Of a stretch of 15,782 bases of DNA, positions 1 to 8,661 are shown piece by piece. The translations under genes and the position numbers were made by a program. The first letter of the stretch is position 1; each line of letters begins with the position of its first letter. The notes below the pieces were generated by a model. The model did no database searches, was not told the origin of the DNA, and saw only the letters and a program-made list of their open reading frames with translations. Source of the stretch: Pseudomonadota bacterium. GTDB taxonomy: Bacteria > Pseudomonadota > Gammaproteobacteria > Xanthomonadales > Xanthomonadaceae. The stretch covers positions 1-15,782 of the forward strand of contig JAEWGI010000036.1 in NCBI GenBank assembly GCA_023388355.1, written 5' to 3'.

Positions 1-1
1 C

Positions 2-910
2 GCTGCGCCCGCGCCGCCGCCCGCGCCCGCGGCGGCGGTCGCCGACGATCCCTGGGACCTGCTGCTGCAGCCTGCGCCCGCGCCGCGGGCGCAGGCCGCG
101 GACCCGCTCGACGACCCGTTGGCCGGACTCGGCGGCAGCGCCGAACTCGATCCGCTGCGCCTGTTCGACCCCGTTCCCGAGGCGTCCGCCGCGGCGTCCG
201 CCAGCGCCGGCTGGAACCACAGCGCCGCCAGCGCCGACCACTTCCGGCCGCCGCAGCCGGCGTCCCCGGCGCCGGTGCTGCCGGAGGAATGGGACCTGAC
301 CCGCGGCGACTTCGCCGCCGCGCCTGCGCCCGCCCCGCGGCCCGCACCTCCGCCGGAGCCGGCGCCCGCCGCCGCCGCGCCCGCCGCAGCCCCGCAGTCG
401 CCGGACACCGATGCGATCCTGGCCATCGTCGTCGACGGCGTGATGGAGGTCCTGCGCGCGCGCGCCGAGATCAAGAACACCTTTCGCCTGCCGGTCACCA
501 TCATCCAGCGCAGCGAGAACAATCCGCTCAAGTTCGCCGCCACCCCGGACGAGGCGATGCGCCGCCTGCTGCAGCCCGACGGCGCCTTCCTCAGCGGCGC
601 GACCGCGTTCGAGGACGCCTTCGACGACATCCGCTGCCACCAGATGGCGATGCTTGCCGGCATGCGCGCGGCGTTCGAATCGCTGCTCGCGCACTTCAAC
701 CCGGACCGGCTCGAACGCGAGGTCGACGCCAACGGGCGCCGCGCCTTCGCCGGCAAGGGCCGCTACTGGGAGCGCTACCGCGAGGACTTCGCGCGCGCCT
801 CGCGCGATCCGGACGAATGTTTCCGCACCCTGTTCGGCGACGAGTTCGCCCGCGCCTACGAGGCCCAGCTGGCGCGGCTGAAGACGGCCCGGCGCCGGGC
901 CCCGCGCTGA
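2..910 (+). CDS. tagH: T6SS FHA-domain regulator TagH, C-terminal part (5' end outside window)
   Basis: The frame is open from base 2 with no credible start, so this is the 3' part of a gene that begins upstream. The first ~135 visible codons are a Pro/Ala-rich linker with repeated short D-P-L/D-P-W elements (DPWDLL, DPLDDPL, DPLRLFDP). A folded C-terminal domain follows at about nt 405-890. It carries the hallmark stretch of T6SS FHA proteins: AEIKNTFRL, ENNPLKF, then an HQ-x-AM-x-x-GM segment and F-x-P-x-x-LE. In this family an N-terminal FHA domain, not visible here, binds phosphothreonine made by PpkA and promotes assembly of the secretion apparatus; the C-terminal domain is specific to T6SS. 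The gene sits directly before tssK and in the same cluster as pppA and ppkA, which supports the role. The VI_FHA C-terminal family is clear; the FHA domain itself is inferred. Confidence 0.9.
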   Translation, partial: AAPAPPPAPAAAVADDPWDLLLQPAPAPRAQAADPLDDPLAGLGGSAELDPLRLFDPVPEASAAASASAGWNHSAASADHFRPPQPASPAPVLPEEWDLTRGDFAAAPAPAPRPAPPPEPAPAAAAPAAAPQSPDTDAILAIVVDGVMEVLRARAEIKNTFRLPVTIIQRSENNPLKFAATPDEAMRRLLQPDGAFLSGATAFEDAFDDIRCHQMAMLAGMRAAFESLLAHFNPDRLEREVDANGRRAFAGKGRYWERYREDFARASRDPDECFRTLFGDEFARAYEAQLARLKTARRRAPR

Positions 911-925
911 CGGGCCCCGCGCTGA
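896..925. repeat. perfect 15-bp tandem duplication across the tagH stop codon
   Basis: Bases 896-910 and 911-925 are identical (CGGGCCCCGCGCTGA), so the last codons of tagH and its TGA stop are duplicated in frame directly after the stop. Two copies only, no third. It looks like a replication-slippage event and gives two in-frame TGA codons. Confidence 0.85.
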
Positions 926-1079
926 GACGAATTGTCGGGCCGCGCGCGGCACCGCTGGCGAGAATCCAGGCGGCATGGCGCGTCGACCGGCGCGCCGCGA
1001 TCTCAACCCAGCGGTTCGCCCGGGGGACGCCAGTCGCGCCCGCACGGCGCGGCCGCGGCGCCGGGCGGGCAGCGAGCGG
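911..1079 (+). other. intergenic spacer between tagH and tssK
   Basis: This is the longest non-coding stretch in the window (169 bases). It starts with the second copy of the 15-bp duplication. It then has a short AT-containing patch (about 925-936) and a perfect 12-base palindrome GCCGCGCGCGGC at 939-950, the latter unremarkable in DNA this rich in G+C. I found no convincing -35/-10 pair, sigma-54 site or terminator with a U-tract. It could hold a promoter for the tssK-to-tpsA unit or be a simple spacer; the sequence does not decide. Confidence 0.5.
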
Positions 1080-2417
1080 ATGACGCAGAACAACAAGATC
1101 GTCTGGAGCGAGGGGCTGTTCCTGCGGCCCCAGCACCTGCAGCAGCACGAGCGCTATCTCGAACGGCGCATCGAGCTGCGCGCCGGTGGCCTGCGCGGAC
1201 AGTCCTGGGGCTTCACCGAACTCGAGCTCGAGCCCGACCTGCTCGCGGTCGGCCGCATCGGCCTGCGCCGCGCGCGCGGCGTGTTCCCCGACGGCACCCC
1301 GTTCGCGATGCCCGACGACGATCCGCTGCCGGCCGCGCTCGAGATCGAACCGGGCTGCCGCGACGAGGTCGTGTACCTGACCCTGCCGCTGCGCTCGCCC
1401 TCGCAGCCCGACAGCGCCTGGCCCGACGCGCCGGCCGACCGCCTGGTGCGCTACCGCGTGCACGAGACCGAGGCCATCGACGCCTCCGGCAGCGTCGACG
1501 GCAGCGTGGCGCTGGAAGTCGGCGCCCTGGCGACGCGGCTGCTGCCCGAGTCGCGCTCGCTTGAGGGCCTGGCGCGGATCCCGCTGGCGCGGGTGGTGGA
1601 GTGCCGCGCCGACAACCGCGTGCTGCTCGACGAGGCCTTCATCCCGACCGCGCTCGACTGTCGCGCCGCGCCGCGGCTGGCCACGTTCCTGTCCGAACTG
1701 CTCGGCCTGCTGCACCAGCGCGGCGAAGCGCTGGCCGGCCGGGTGGCGGTGACCGACCGCGGCGGCGCGGCCGAGATCGCCGACTTCCTGCTGCTGCAGA
1801 CGGTCAACCGCTGGCAGCCGCTGGTGCGGCACTGGGCCGATGCCGCCAGCCCGCATCCGGAAACCCTGTACGCCGCGCTGGTGGCGATGGCCGGCGAACT
1901 GGCCACCTTCACCGCGCCGGGCAAGCGCCCGCCGACCCTGCCGCCGTACCGGCACGAGGCCCAGCAGGCCAGCTTCGAGCCGGTGATCGCCGCACTGCGC
2001 GGCAGCCTGAGCGCGGTGCTGGAGCAGAACGCGCTGGCGATCCCGGTGCAGCAGCGCAAGTACGGCGTGTGGGTGGCGGTGGCGCCGGACCCGACCCTGT
2101 TCGACAGCGCCGCGTTCGTACTCGCCGCGCGCGCCGACCAGCCCGCCGAGGACCTGCGCCGCCAGCTGCCGACGCTGGCCAAGATCGGCCCGGTCGAGAA
2201 GATCCGCGACCTGGTCAACCTGCAGCTGCCGGGCGTGGGCCTGGCGCCGATGCCGGTGGCGCCGCGGCAGATTCCCTACCACGCCGGCTTCGTCTATTTC
2301 GAACTCGATCGCCAGGCTGCGCTGTGGCGCGAACTGAAGACCGCGGGCGGAATCGCCCTGCATTTCGGCAACGACCATCCGGGCCTGGACCTGCAGCTGT
2401 GGGCGATCAGGGGGTGA
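1080..2417 (+). CDS. tssK: T6SS baseplate adaptor TssK
   Basis: A 445-residue protein, the usual length for TssK. In the known T6SS, trimers of TssK link the baseplate (TssE/F/G/VgrG) to the cytoplasmic parts of the TssJLM membrane complex. The N-terminus KIVWSEGLFLRPQHLQQHERYLE is the strongly conserved start of the family (ImpJ/VasE). I place the start at the ATG at 1080, just before this motif. The frame is also open back to an ATG at 975, but that would add 35 Arg/Pro-rich residues absent from typical TssK. The ribosome site is weak (GAGCGG abuts the ATG; a G-rich run lies about 10 bases further up). tssL begins 4 bases after the stop, so the two are almost certainly cotranscribed. Confidence 0.95.
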   Translation: MTQNNKIVWSEGLFLRPQHLQQHERYLERRIELRAGGLRGQSWGFTELELEPDLLAVGRIGLRRARGVFPDGTPFAMPDDDPLPAALEIEPGCRDEVVYLTLPLRSPSQPDSAWPDAPADRLVRYRVHETEAIDASGSVDGSVALEVGALATRLLPESRSLEGLARIPLARVVECRADNRVLLDEAFIPTALDCRAAPRLATFLSELLGLLHQRGEALAGRVAVTDRGGAAEIADFLLLQTVNRWQPLVRHWADAASPHPETLYAALVAMAGELATFTAPGKRPPTLPPYRHEAQQASFEPVIAALRGSLSAVLEQNALAIPVQQRKYGVWVAVAPDPTLFDSAAFVLAARADQPAEDLRRQLPTLAKIGPVEKIRDLVNLQLPGVGLAPMPVAPRQIPYHAGFVYFELDRQAALWRELKTAGGIALHFGNDHPGLDLQLWAIRG

Positions 2418-2421
2418 ACGC

Positions 2422-3717
2422 ATGAGTACGCACGGGCACGATCCGCTGGACGACGCGACCATCGTCAGCGCGCGCCGCGCAGGTCCCGGCCCGGCGCCGG
2501 TGCCGCCGCCGGCGACCGGCTACGCGCTGAACGCGAGCGAGGAGATCGGCGCCTTCCTCGGCAGCGGACTCAACCCGCTGGTGCAGGCGGCCAGCCCGCT
2601 GCTGCTGCTGGCGGTGCAGCTGCGCCACAGCACCGCCGCCGGCGACGCCGAGGCGCTGCGCGCGCAGGTGCAGGCGCAGGTGCGCCGCTTCGACGCGCGC
2701 CTGGCTGACCTGGGCGTGCCCGCGCAGGCGGCCACGGCCGCGCGCTACGTGCTGTGCGCGATGGTCGACGAGGCGGTGCTCAACTCGCCGTGGGGCGAGC
2801 ACAGCGGCTGGTCCGGCCGCACCCTGCTGGTGACCTTCCACGGCGAGTCCTACGGCGGCGCGAAGTTCTTCCAGCTGCTCGAACGCCTGCTCCAGGACGT
2901 GCCGCGCCACATCGACCTGCTGGAGCTGATGTACGCCTGCCTGGCGCTTGGGTTTTCCGGCCGCTACCAGATCGAGGCCGGCGGCCGCGCGCGCCTGTCC
3001 GACATCCAGGACGACCTCTACCGCCGCATCCGCGCCCAGCGCGGCCAGCCCGACGAGGCGCTGTCGCCGCACTGGCGCGGCATCGAGGGCCGCCGCGGCC
3101 GGCTGCTGGTCCGGTTCGTGCCGTGGATCGCGGCAGGGCTCGCGGCCTGCGTGCTGCTGGCCGCGTTCACCTGGTTCCATGCGCGGCTCAACGAACAGGC
3201 CGCGCCGATCGGCGCCGAGGCCGCGCGCATCGCGCTCGAGCCGGTGCCGCCGCCGGGCGATGCACCGCGCGTCGCGCCGCGCCTGAGCCTGGCCCAGCTG
3301 CTGTCGAACGAATCGCAGGCCGGGCTGCTGGAAGTCGAGGAGCGCGCCGACGGACAGGCGCGCGTGCGGCTGTCGGCCGGAACCATGTTCGCCTCCGGCG
3401 GCGAAACCCTCGGCAGCGACGCGCAGGCCCTGGTGCGGCGCGTGGCCGATGCGCTGGAGCAGCTGTCCGGACGGGTCCTGGTGGTCGGGCATACCGACGA
3501 CCAGCCGCTGCGCTCGCTTCGCTACAAGGACAACTACGAGCTGTCGACCGCGCGCGCGCGCGCCGTGGCCGACCTGCTGGCCGCGTCGCTCGGCGACGTC
3601 GACCGCATCGACGTGGTCGGTGCGGGCGCCTCGCAGCCGCTGGCCACGCCAGTGTCGCTGCCCGAGAACCGGGCGCGCAACCGGCGCGTCGAGATCCTGT
3701 ACCAGCCGGGGGACTGA
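2422..3717 (+). CDS. tssL: T6SS membrane-complex protein TssL (DotU family) with fused OmpA-like peptidoglycan-binding domain
   Basis: A 431-residue inner-membrane protein. Residues 1-35 are a disordered tail containing D-D-A-T-I-V (Thr13). Residues ~36-225 form the cytoplasmic DotU domain (NPLVQAASPLLLL, then a conserved CAMVDEAVLNSPWG block). One membrane helix lies at about 230-252, followed by a linker. Residues ~319-431 are an OmpA/Pal-like domain with GHTDDQPL (from Gly356), NYELSTARA and NRARNRRVEI, the usual peptidoglycan-contact motifs. In the family TssL joins TssM and TssJ to form the trans-envelope complex; the fused domain anchors it to the cell wall, a job done by separate TagL/TagN proteins elsewhere. 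Start ATG 2422 has a GGGGG ribosome site 7 bases upstream. Thr13 may be a PpkA target, by analogy with Agrobacterium TssL Thr14. Confidence 0.95.
   Translation: MSTHGHDPLDDATIVSARRAGPGPAPVPPPATGYALNASEEIGAFLGSGLNPLVQAASPLLLLAVQLRHSTAAGDAEALRAQVQAQVRRFDARLADLGVPAQAATAARYVLCAMVDEAVLNSPWGEHSGWSGRTLLVTFHGESYGGAKFFQLLERLLQDVPRHIDLLELMYACLALGFSGRYQIEAGGRARLSDIQDDLYRRIRAQRGQPDEALSPHWRGIEGRRGRLLVRFVPWIAAGLAACVLLAAFTWFHARLNEQAAPIGAEAARIALEPVPPPGDAPRVAPRLSLAQLLSNESQAGLLEVEERADGQARVRLSAGTMFASGGETLGSDAQALVRRVADALEQLSGRVLVVGHTDDQPLRSLRYKDNYELSTARARAVADLLAASLGDVDRIDVVGAGASQPLATPVSLPENRARNRRVEILYQPGD
2449..2466 (+). other. candidate phosphothreonine/FHA-docking motif in TssL (D-D-A-T-I-V, Thr13)
   Basis: Codons 10-15 of tssL encode Asp-Asp-Ala-Thr-Ile-Val in the disordered cytoplasmic tail. 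The same pattern (acidic-D-A-T-x-V) appears twice in PpkA. In Agrobacterium tumefaciens PpkA phosphorylates TssL at Thr14 and the FHA protein then binds it. Similar position and setting suggest the same role here; this is inference. Confidence 0.5.
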
Positions 3718-3722
3718 AGGCC

Positions 3723-6700
3723 ATGCGCAAGGCTGTGGAGATCATGAAGTCGGGCTGGTTCCTGTCGCTGCTGGCGGTGCTGGTGCTGTGCGCGCTGGTG
3801 TGGGTGGCCGGGCCGTGGATCGCGATCGCCGGCCGCGAGCCGCTGGCGCCGGCCAGCGTGCGCCTGGCGACGATGCTGGGCCTGCTGCTGGTGTGGGCGG
3901 TGGTGCTGCTGGTGCTGGCGCTGCGCCGCCGCGCGAGCGCGCGGCGCATGGACCAGGCGCTGGAGGCGACCGCCGCCACGCGCGTGGGCGACGAACGCGA
4001 CGCGGCCGCCGCGGCCGAGCGCGCGCAGCTCGAATCGCGCTTCCGCGAGGCGGTGAAGCTGCTGCGCAAGCGCGGCGGGCGGCGCAGCCTGTACGCACTG
4101 CCCTGGTACGTGGTGATCGGCCCGCCGGGCTCGGGCAAGAGCACCCTGATCCGCAATTCCGGGCTCGAGTTCCCGCTCGCCGGGCAGTTCGGCAAGGAAG
4201 CGCTGCGCGGCGTCGGCGGCACCCGCAACTGCGACTGGTGGTTCACCGGCGAAGCGGTGTTCCTCGACACCGCCGGCCGCTACACCACCCAGGATTCGGA
4301 CGCGCGCGCCGACGCCGAGGGCTGGGCCGGCTTCCTGCGCCTGCTGCGCCGGTTCCGCCGCGAGCGCCCGGTCGACGGCGTGGTGGTGACGATGAGCATG
4401 TCCGACCTGCTGCTGCTCGACGAGGCCGAGCGCGACGCCCACGTGCAGGCGGTGCGTCGGCGCCTGGACGAGCTCTACGAACAGCTCAAGGTGCAGGTGC
4501 CGGTGTACCTGGTGTTCACCAAGTGCGACCTGGTCGCCGGCTTCGGCGAATTCTTCGACGATCTCAACCCCGACCAGCGCGCCCAGGTCTGGGGCATGAC
4601 CTTCCCGGTCGAAAAGACCGTGGACGGCAGCGCCGCGCGCGGCTTCGCCTCCGGCTTCAACGAACTGCTCGACCGCCTCAACGCGCGCCTTGTCGACCGC
4701 CTGCATCACGAGCGCGACCGCAGCCGGCGCGCGGCCATCCTCTCGTTCCCGCAGCAGTTCGCCGCCTTCGGCGACACCGCGCGCGAGTTCGTCGAGAGCG
4801 TGTTCGCCGGCCACGCCTACGGGCCGGCGCCGCTGCTGCGCGGCGTGTACATGACCTCGGGCACCCAGGAAGGCACGCCGATCGACCGGATGATGAGCGC
4901 GGTTGCGCGCACCTTCGGCGTCGACGCCGCGCGGGTGCAGGCGCCGGGCGCGCAGCGGCGCACCTTCTTCGTGGAACGGCTGCTGCGCCAGGTGGTATTC
5001 GCCGAGGCCGGCTTCGTCGGCCGCAATCCGGCCGGCGACCGCCGCCGGCGGCTGGCGATGGCCGCGGTGGTGGCGGCGATCGGCCTGGGCAGCATCGCGC
5101 TGCTGGCGGCGATGGCCACCAGCTATGCGCGCAACGTGCGCTACCTGGCCGACGTGCGCGCCGCGCTCGACGCGCGCCCGACCGTAGCCGCGCTCGAATC
5201 GGCCGCCACCCCCGAGCAGTACACCGCGCTCACCCTGCAGCGGCTGGAGGCGCTGCGGCCGGTGGTCGACGTCGCCGACCGCCACCGCAACGAGGTGCCG
5301 TGGTCGATGCGCGCCGGCCTGTTCCAGGGCCGCGCGGTGGGCGCTCAGCTGCGCGATGCCTACCTGCGCGAGCTCAACGCCAGCCTGGTGCCGGCGCTGG
5401 GCGCGCAGTTCCGGCGCGGCCTGGCCGGCCACGCCGACGACCTCCAGGCGCTGTACTACTACCTCAAGGGCTATCTGATGCTGGGCCAGCCGCGCCACGC
5501 CGACGCCGAGGAGCTGGGCACGCTGGCGGCGATCGAGTGGCGGCGGATGTTCCCGCGCGATCCGGTGCTGCAGACCGCGCTGTCGTCGCACCTGCAGGCG
5601 CTGCTGGACGAACCCGATGCGCTGCGCGCGCTGCCGGTCGACGAGGCCCGCGTGGAGCAGGCGCGCAACACCCTGCGCCCGGCCGACCTGTCCTCGCTGG
5701 TCTACAGCAGCCTGCGCCTGTCGCTGCAGGACCAGGTGGCCGCGGAGGCGAACCTGGAGCAGGCCATGGGCCTGCTTGGCGACGTGTTCCGGCGCGACAG
5801 CGGCAAGCCGCTGTCCGAACCCTGGCCGGCGATGTACACCCAGCCGGTGTTCGCCGCCCAGGTCGGCGGCGGGATCGAGGCCGAGGTCGAACGCTTCCTC
5901 GCCGACGACTGGGTGCTGGGCACCGCGCGGGGCGATGCGCTCGGGCGCGCGCGCACCGTGCAGCAGGTGCAGGCGCTGTACGAACAGGACTACGTGCGTG
6001 CCTGGGACGAACTGCTGGCCGACCTGCGCCTGCAGCCGGCCGACGACCTGCAGCAGGCCAGCCTGGTGGCGGCCAAGGTCTCGGGCCCGGGTTCGCCGCT
6101 GCGGCTGCTGCTGCAACTGGTGCGCACGCACACCACCGGCATGCTGCGCCAGCCCGAAGCGGAGGGTGCGACCGGCGCGCTGGCGGAGAAGGCCGCCGCC
6201 GCGGCCGGCGCCGCGGCCGAACAGGCGGCCGCGCGCAACAAGGCGCTGCAGGCGGTGCTGGGCGGCGGAGCGGCGGAGGCGGCCGAGCCGGGTGCGTCGA
6301 TCGAGGCCCATTTCGCCGAACTCAACCGGCTCACCGAAGGCGCCGCGGGCGCGACCCCGCTGGACCGCACCCTGGTCGCGATCGACGAACTGGGCAAGGC
6401 GCTGCTGACCATGACCTCGTTCGACGCCGGCCAGCCGAATCCGCAGCTGCTGGCCGCGCGCCAGCTCGTCTCGCAGCTGCCGCCACCGGTCGCCGGCTGG
6501 CTGTCGACCCTGACCGGCGACAGCGAGTCGCTGGTGGCCAGCGGCGCGCGCGACGCGCTGGCCGCGCAGGCGCGCGAGGCGATCGGCAGCGACTGCGCCG
6601 ACTACGTGCGCGGCCGCTATCCGTTCGACCCGACCGCCGAAACGGAGATTCCGCTGCAGGACTTCGGCGAACTGTTCGCCCAGGGCGGCCGCTTCGACAG

Positions 6701-7244
6701 CCTGTACCGCGAATCGCTGGCGCGCCTGATCGACAGCAGCCGCACGCCCTGGCGCTGGCGCGAGGGGCCGGGAATGACCGGCGGCCCGGCCGCGCTGCCG
6801 GCCCGGATGCAGGCCGCCGACGGCATCCGCCGCGCCTACTTCCGCGCCGGGCCGCTGCCGGAAGTGCGCTTCACCCTGCGCCGACCGGTGGTGGGCGGGC
6901 TGATCGCGCGGGTGCTGGTGGACATCGACGGCCAGACCTACGACAGCGCCCAGGGCGGCGACCGGGTGGCGCCGATGCGGTGGCCCGGACCCACGCCGGG
7001 GCAGGCCTCGATCACCGCGTTCGACATCCAGGGCGGCCAGATCGGCCGCATCGTGCATCAGGGGGAGTGGGCGCTGTTCCGGCTGCTGCGCGAGCAGTCG
7101 CTGACCCAGCTGTCCGACGTCGATTTCGTGGCCCGCTACACACTTGCCGGCGGCACCGTGGCGCTGCCGCTGCAGGCCGCCAGCCTGCGCAATCCGTTCG
7201 TCGACGGCGCGCTCCAGGCGTTCCGCTGCGGAGCGCAGGCATGA
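3723..7244 (+). CDS. tssM: T6SS membrane-complex protein TssM (IcmF family)
   Basis: 1173 residues, normal for TssM. Two membrane helices near the N-terminus (about 8-33 and 42-63) are followed by a cytoplasmic NTPase-like domain with an intact Walker A motif GPPGSGKST at 133-141, a VFLDTAGRYT strand at 179-188 and a TKCD element at 266-269. A third helix lies at about 446-468, after which the long C-terminal part is periplasmic. In the known system TssM spans the periplasm and contacts the TssJ lipoprotein. The start at 3723 gives the usual short N-terminus (MRKAVEIMKSGWFLSLL); an ATG at 3744 (MKSGW) is also possible because both have only moderate ribosome sites. A long upstream extension in this frame is an artefact of the G+C content. 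The stop overlaps the tagF start as ATGA. A stretch AATRVGD after the second helix vaguely resembles the TssL/PpkA DAT motif but lacks its acidic residues. Confidence 0.96.
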   Translation: MRKAVEIMKSGWFLSLLAVLVLCALVWVAGPWIAIAGREPLAPASVRLATMLGLLLVWAVVLLVLALRRRASARRMDQALEATAATRVGDERDAAAAAERAQLESRFREAVKLLRKRGGRRSLYALPWYVVIGPPGSGKSTLIRNSGLEFPLAGQFGKEALRGVGGTRNCDWWFTGEAVFLDTAGRYTTQDSDARADAEGWAGFLRLLRRFRRERPVDGVVVTMSMSDLLLLDEAERDAHVQAVRRRLDELYEQLKVQVPVYLVFTKCDLVAGFGEFFDDLNPDQRAQVWGMTFPVEKTVDGSAARGFASGFNELLDRLNARLVDRLHHERDRSRRAAILSFPQQFAAFGDTAREFVESVFAGHAYGPAPLLRGVYMTSGTQEGTPIDRMMSAVARTFGVDAARVQAPGAQRRTFFVERLLRQVVFAEAGFVGRNPAGDRRRRLAMAAVVAAIGLGSIALLAAMATSYARNVRYLADVRAALDARPTVAALESAATPEQYTALTLQRLEALRPVVDVADRHRNEVPWSMRAGLFQGRAVGAQLRDAYLRELNASLVPALGAQFRRGLAGHADDLQALYYYLKGYLMLGQPRHADAEELGTLAAIEWRRMFPRDPVLQTALSSHLQALLDEPDALRALPVDEARVEQARNTLRPADLSSLVYSSLRLSLQDQVAAEANLEQAMGLLGDVFRRDSGKPLSEPWPAMYTQPVFAAQVGGGIEAEVERFLADDWVLGTARGDALGRARTVQQVQALYEQDYVRAWDELLADLRLQPADDLQQASLVAAKVSGPGSPLRLLLQLVRTHTTGMLRQPEAEGATGALAEKAAAAAGAAAEQAAARNKALQAVLGGGAAEAAEPGASIEAHFAELNRLTEGAAGATPLDRTLVAIDELGKALLTMTSFDAGQPNPQLLAARQLVSQLPPPVAGWLSTLTGDSESLVASGARDALAAQAREAIGSDCADYVRGRYPFDPTAETEIPLQDFGELFAQGGRFDSLYRESLARLIDSSRTPWRWREGPGMTGGPAALPARMQAADGIRRAYFRAGPLPEVRFTLRRPVVGGLIARVLVDIDGQTYDSAQGGDRVAPMRWPGPTPGQASITAFDIQGGQIGRIVHQGEWALFRLLREQSLTQLSDVDFVARYTLAGGTVALPLQAASLRNPFVDGALQAFRCGAQA

Positions 7245-7927
7245 GCGCGGCGCCGGGCTATTTCGGCAAGCTGCCCGGGGCCGGCGATTTCGTGCAGCGG
7301 CGGCTGCCGCCGGAATTCCTCGATCCGTGGGACCGCGCCTTTTCGCAAGCCGTGGCCAGCGCCCGCGACCGCCTCGGCGCGCGCTGGAGCGAGGCCTATC
7401 GCGGCGCGCCGGCATGGCGTTTCCTGCTGTCGCCGGGGATCGCCGGGCGCGAAGCCTGGTGCGGCGTGCTGCTGCCGGGCATCGACCGGGTCGGCCGCTG
7501 TTTCCCGATGGTGGTGGCCGCGCGCGTGGACAGCCTCGCGCATCCGGGCGTGCTCGCCGACGGCGGCGGCTGGTACGACGCCGCCGCCGCGGTGGCGTGG
7601 GCCGCGCAGGCCGATCCGGGCGTCGACGCCGCGCGCTTCGACGCCGCGATCGCCGCCCTCGACCTGCCCGCATCGCTGGACGAGCCCACCCTGCCGAGCC
7701 TGCCCGCGGGCATCGACCGGCGCAGCCGCGACCTGTGGCTGCGGTGGGACGCCGACCGGCACCTGCCCGCGGCGCTGTGGGGCCACCTGTCCGGCGAGGG
7801 CTGCTCGCTGTGGTGGCATCCGGGCGATTTCGGCGACGCCGGCGCGCTGTACCTGGGCCGCGGGCTGCCCGACGCGACCGCCTTCATCGGCTTCCTGCGC
7901 GCCGATGCGCGCGCGGAGGTGGCCTGA
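7241..7927 (+). CDS. tagF: T6SS post-translational repressor TagF
   Basis: A 228-residue cytoplasmic protein of the TagF family (formerly DUF2094/ImpM). The N-terminus GYFGKLPGAGDFVQRRLPPEF followed by WD is the family signature; GREAWCGVLLPGIDRVGRCFPMVVAAR further on is also conserved. In Pseudomonas and Agrobacterium TagF blocks T6SS assembly post-translationally, by interaction with the FHA protein, independently of the kinase cascade. It carries no visible catalytic motif. The ATG at 7241 overlaps the tssM stop (ATGA) and has a GGAG ribosome site 7 bases upstream, which fixes the start. The stop overlaps the pppA start (TGATG), so it lies in the same translational chain as phosphatase and kinase. 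In some species TagF is fused to PppA; here the two are separate but adjacent. Confidence 0.94.
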   Translation: MSAAPGYFGKLPGAGDFVQRRLPPEFLDPWDRAFSQAVASARDRLGARWSEAYRGAPAWRFLLSPGIAGREAWCGVLLPGIDRVGRCFPMVVAARVDSLAHPGVLADGGGWYDAAAAVAWAAQADPGVDAARFDAAIAALDLPASLDEPTLPSLPAGIDRRSRDLWLRWDADRHLPAALWGHLSGEGCSLWWHPGDFGDAGALYLGRGLPDATAFIGFLRADARAEVA

Positions 7928-8661
7928 TGCGCGCCACCGTGCCCCGCTCCTGCGGCCGCAGCGAAACAGGCAAGGTGCGTCGCTGCAACGAGGACGCGAT
8001 CCTGGTGCGCGACGAGGCCGGAATGTGGGTGGTGGCCGACGGGCTCGGCGGCCATACCGCGGGCGACCTGGCCAGCCGCATGATCGTCGAGCGCCTGGCG
8101 GCGCTGCAGCGTCCGGACGACCTGTGCGACTTCATCGACGCGATCGAGGACGCGCTCGAAGCGGTCAACGCCGACCTGATCCGGATCGCCGGCGATCGCG
8201 GCATCGACCTGATCGGCTCGACCGTGGTGGTGCTGGTGCACGACCGCGACGTGGTCCTGTGCGGCTGGGTCGGCGACAGCCGCGGCTACTGCTTCGACCA
8301 GCGCCGGCTGCGCCAGATCACGACCGACCACGTGCACGGGCAGAAGGAGGACGTGACCCGTTTCGGCGGCGTCACCACCCAGCCCGACCAGCCGCCGCCG
8401 GGCGCGCTGACCCGCGCGGTCGGCGCGCAGCCGGAGCTGTTCGTCGACTGGACCATCGCCGCCAGCGGCGCCGGTTCGACCTTCGTGCTGTGCTCGGACG
8501 GGATCAACAAGGAGATCGGCGACGAGGAGCTGGACCTCGAATGCGGCCGCGCGCGCGATCCCGGGCGGCTGGTGGGGCGGCTGTTCGACCTCGCCCTCCA
8601 GCGCGCGGCGCGCGACAACGTCTCCGCGATCGCGGTGCGCTTCGAGGAGGCCCGGCCATGA
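7927..8661 (+). CDS. pppA: T6SS PP2C-family Ser/Thr phosphatase PppA
   Basis: 244 residues, one complete PP2C (PPM) domain, cytoplasmic, with no membrane segment. All metal-binding motifs are present: RRCNED (Asp23), ADGLGGHTAGD (Asp38, Gly39), GDSRGY (116-121), CSDGI (Asp191) and RDNVS (Asp230). In the T6SS threonine-phosphorylation pathway PppA removes the phosphate that PpkA adds and so switches the apparatus off or resets it. The start ATG overlaps the tagF stop, with a strong GGAGG ribosome site 7 bases upstream; the stop overlaps the ppkA start as ATGA. Coupled translation of the opposing phosphatase and kinase would keep their ratio steady. Confidence 0.95.
   Translation: MRATVPRSCGRSETGKVRRCNEDAILVRDEAGMWVVADGLGGHTAGDLASRMIVERLAALQRPDDLCDFIDAIEDALEAVNADLIRIAGDRGIDLIGSTVVVLVHDRDVVLCGWVGDSRGYCFDQRRLRQITTDHVHGQKEDVTRFGGVTTQPDQPPPGALTRAVGAQPELFVDWTIAASGAGSTFVLCSDGINKEIGDEELDLECGRARDPGRLVGRLFDLALQRAARDNVSAIAVRFEEARP

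Noticed and set aside
939..950. 12-base perfect palindrome as operator or terminator
   Set aside because: It consists only of G and C in a region with many CGCG runs, has no loop and no U-tract; no support beyond chance.
932..965. Sigma-70-like promoter from TTGTCG and GAGAAT
   Set aside because: The spacer would be about 22 bases, well beyond the normal 16-18, and the -10 matches only four of six positions.
956..971. Sigma-54-like promoter (TGGC...GGC) before tssK
   Set aside because: The -12 element reads AGGC rather than TTGC and the GG-to-GC spacing is off; a match this poor is expected by chance.
975..1079. Upstream ATG at 975 as the tssK start
   Set aside because: It would add 35 Arg/Pro-rich residues before the conserved TssK N-terminus, and the ATG at 1080 gives the usual family length.
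3534..7673. Very long antisense open frame (over 1300 codons) opposite tssM and tagF
   Set aside because: It lies antisense to clearly conserved tssM and tagF, its translation is Arg/Gly/Ala-rich without domain motifs, and long stop-free antisense frames are expected when third positions are almost always G or C.
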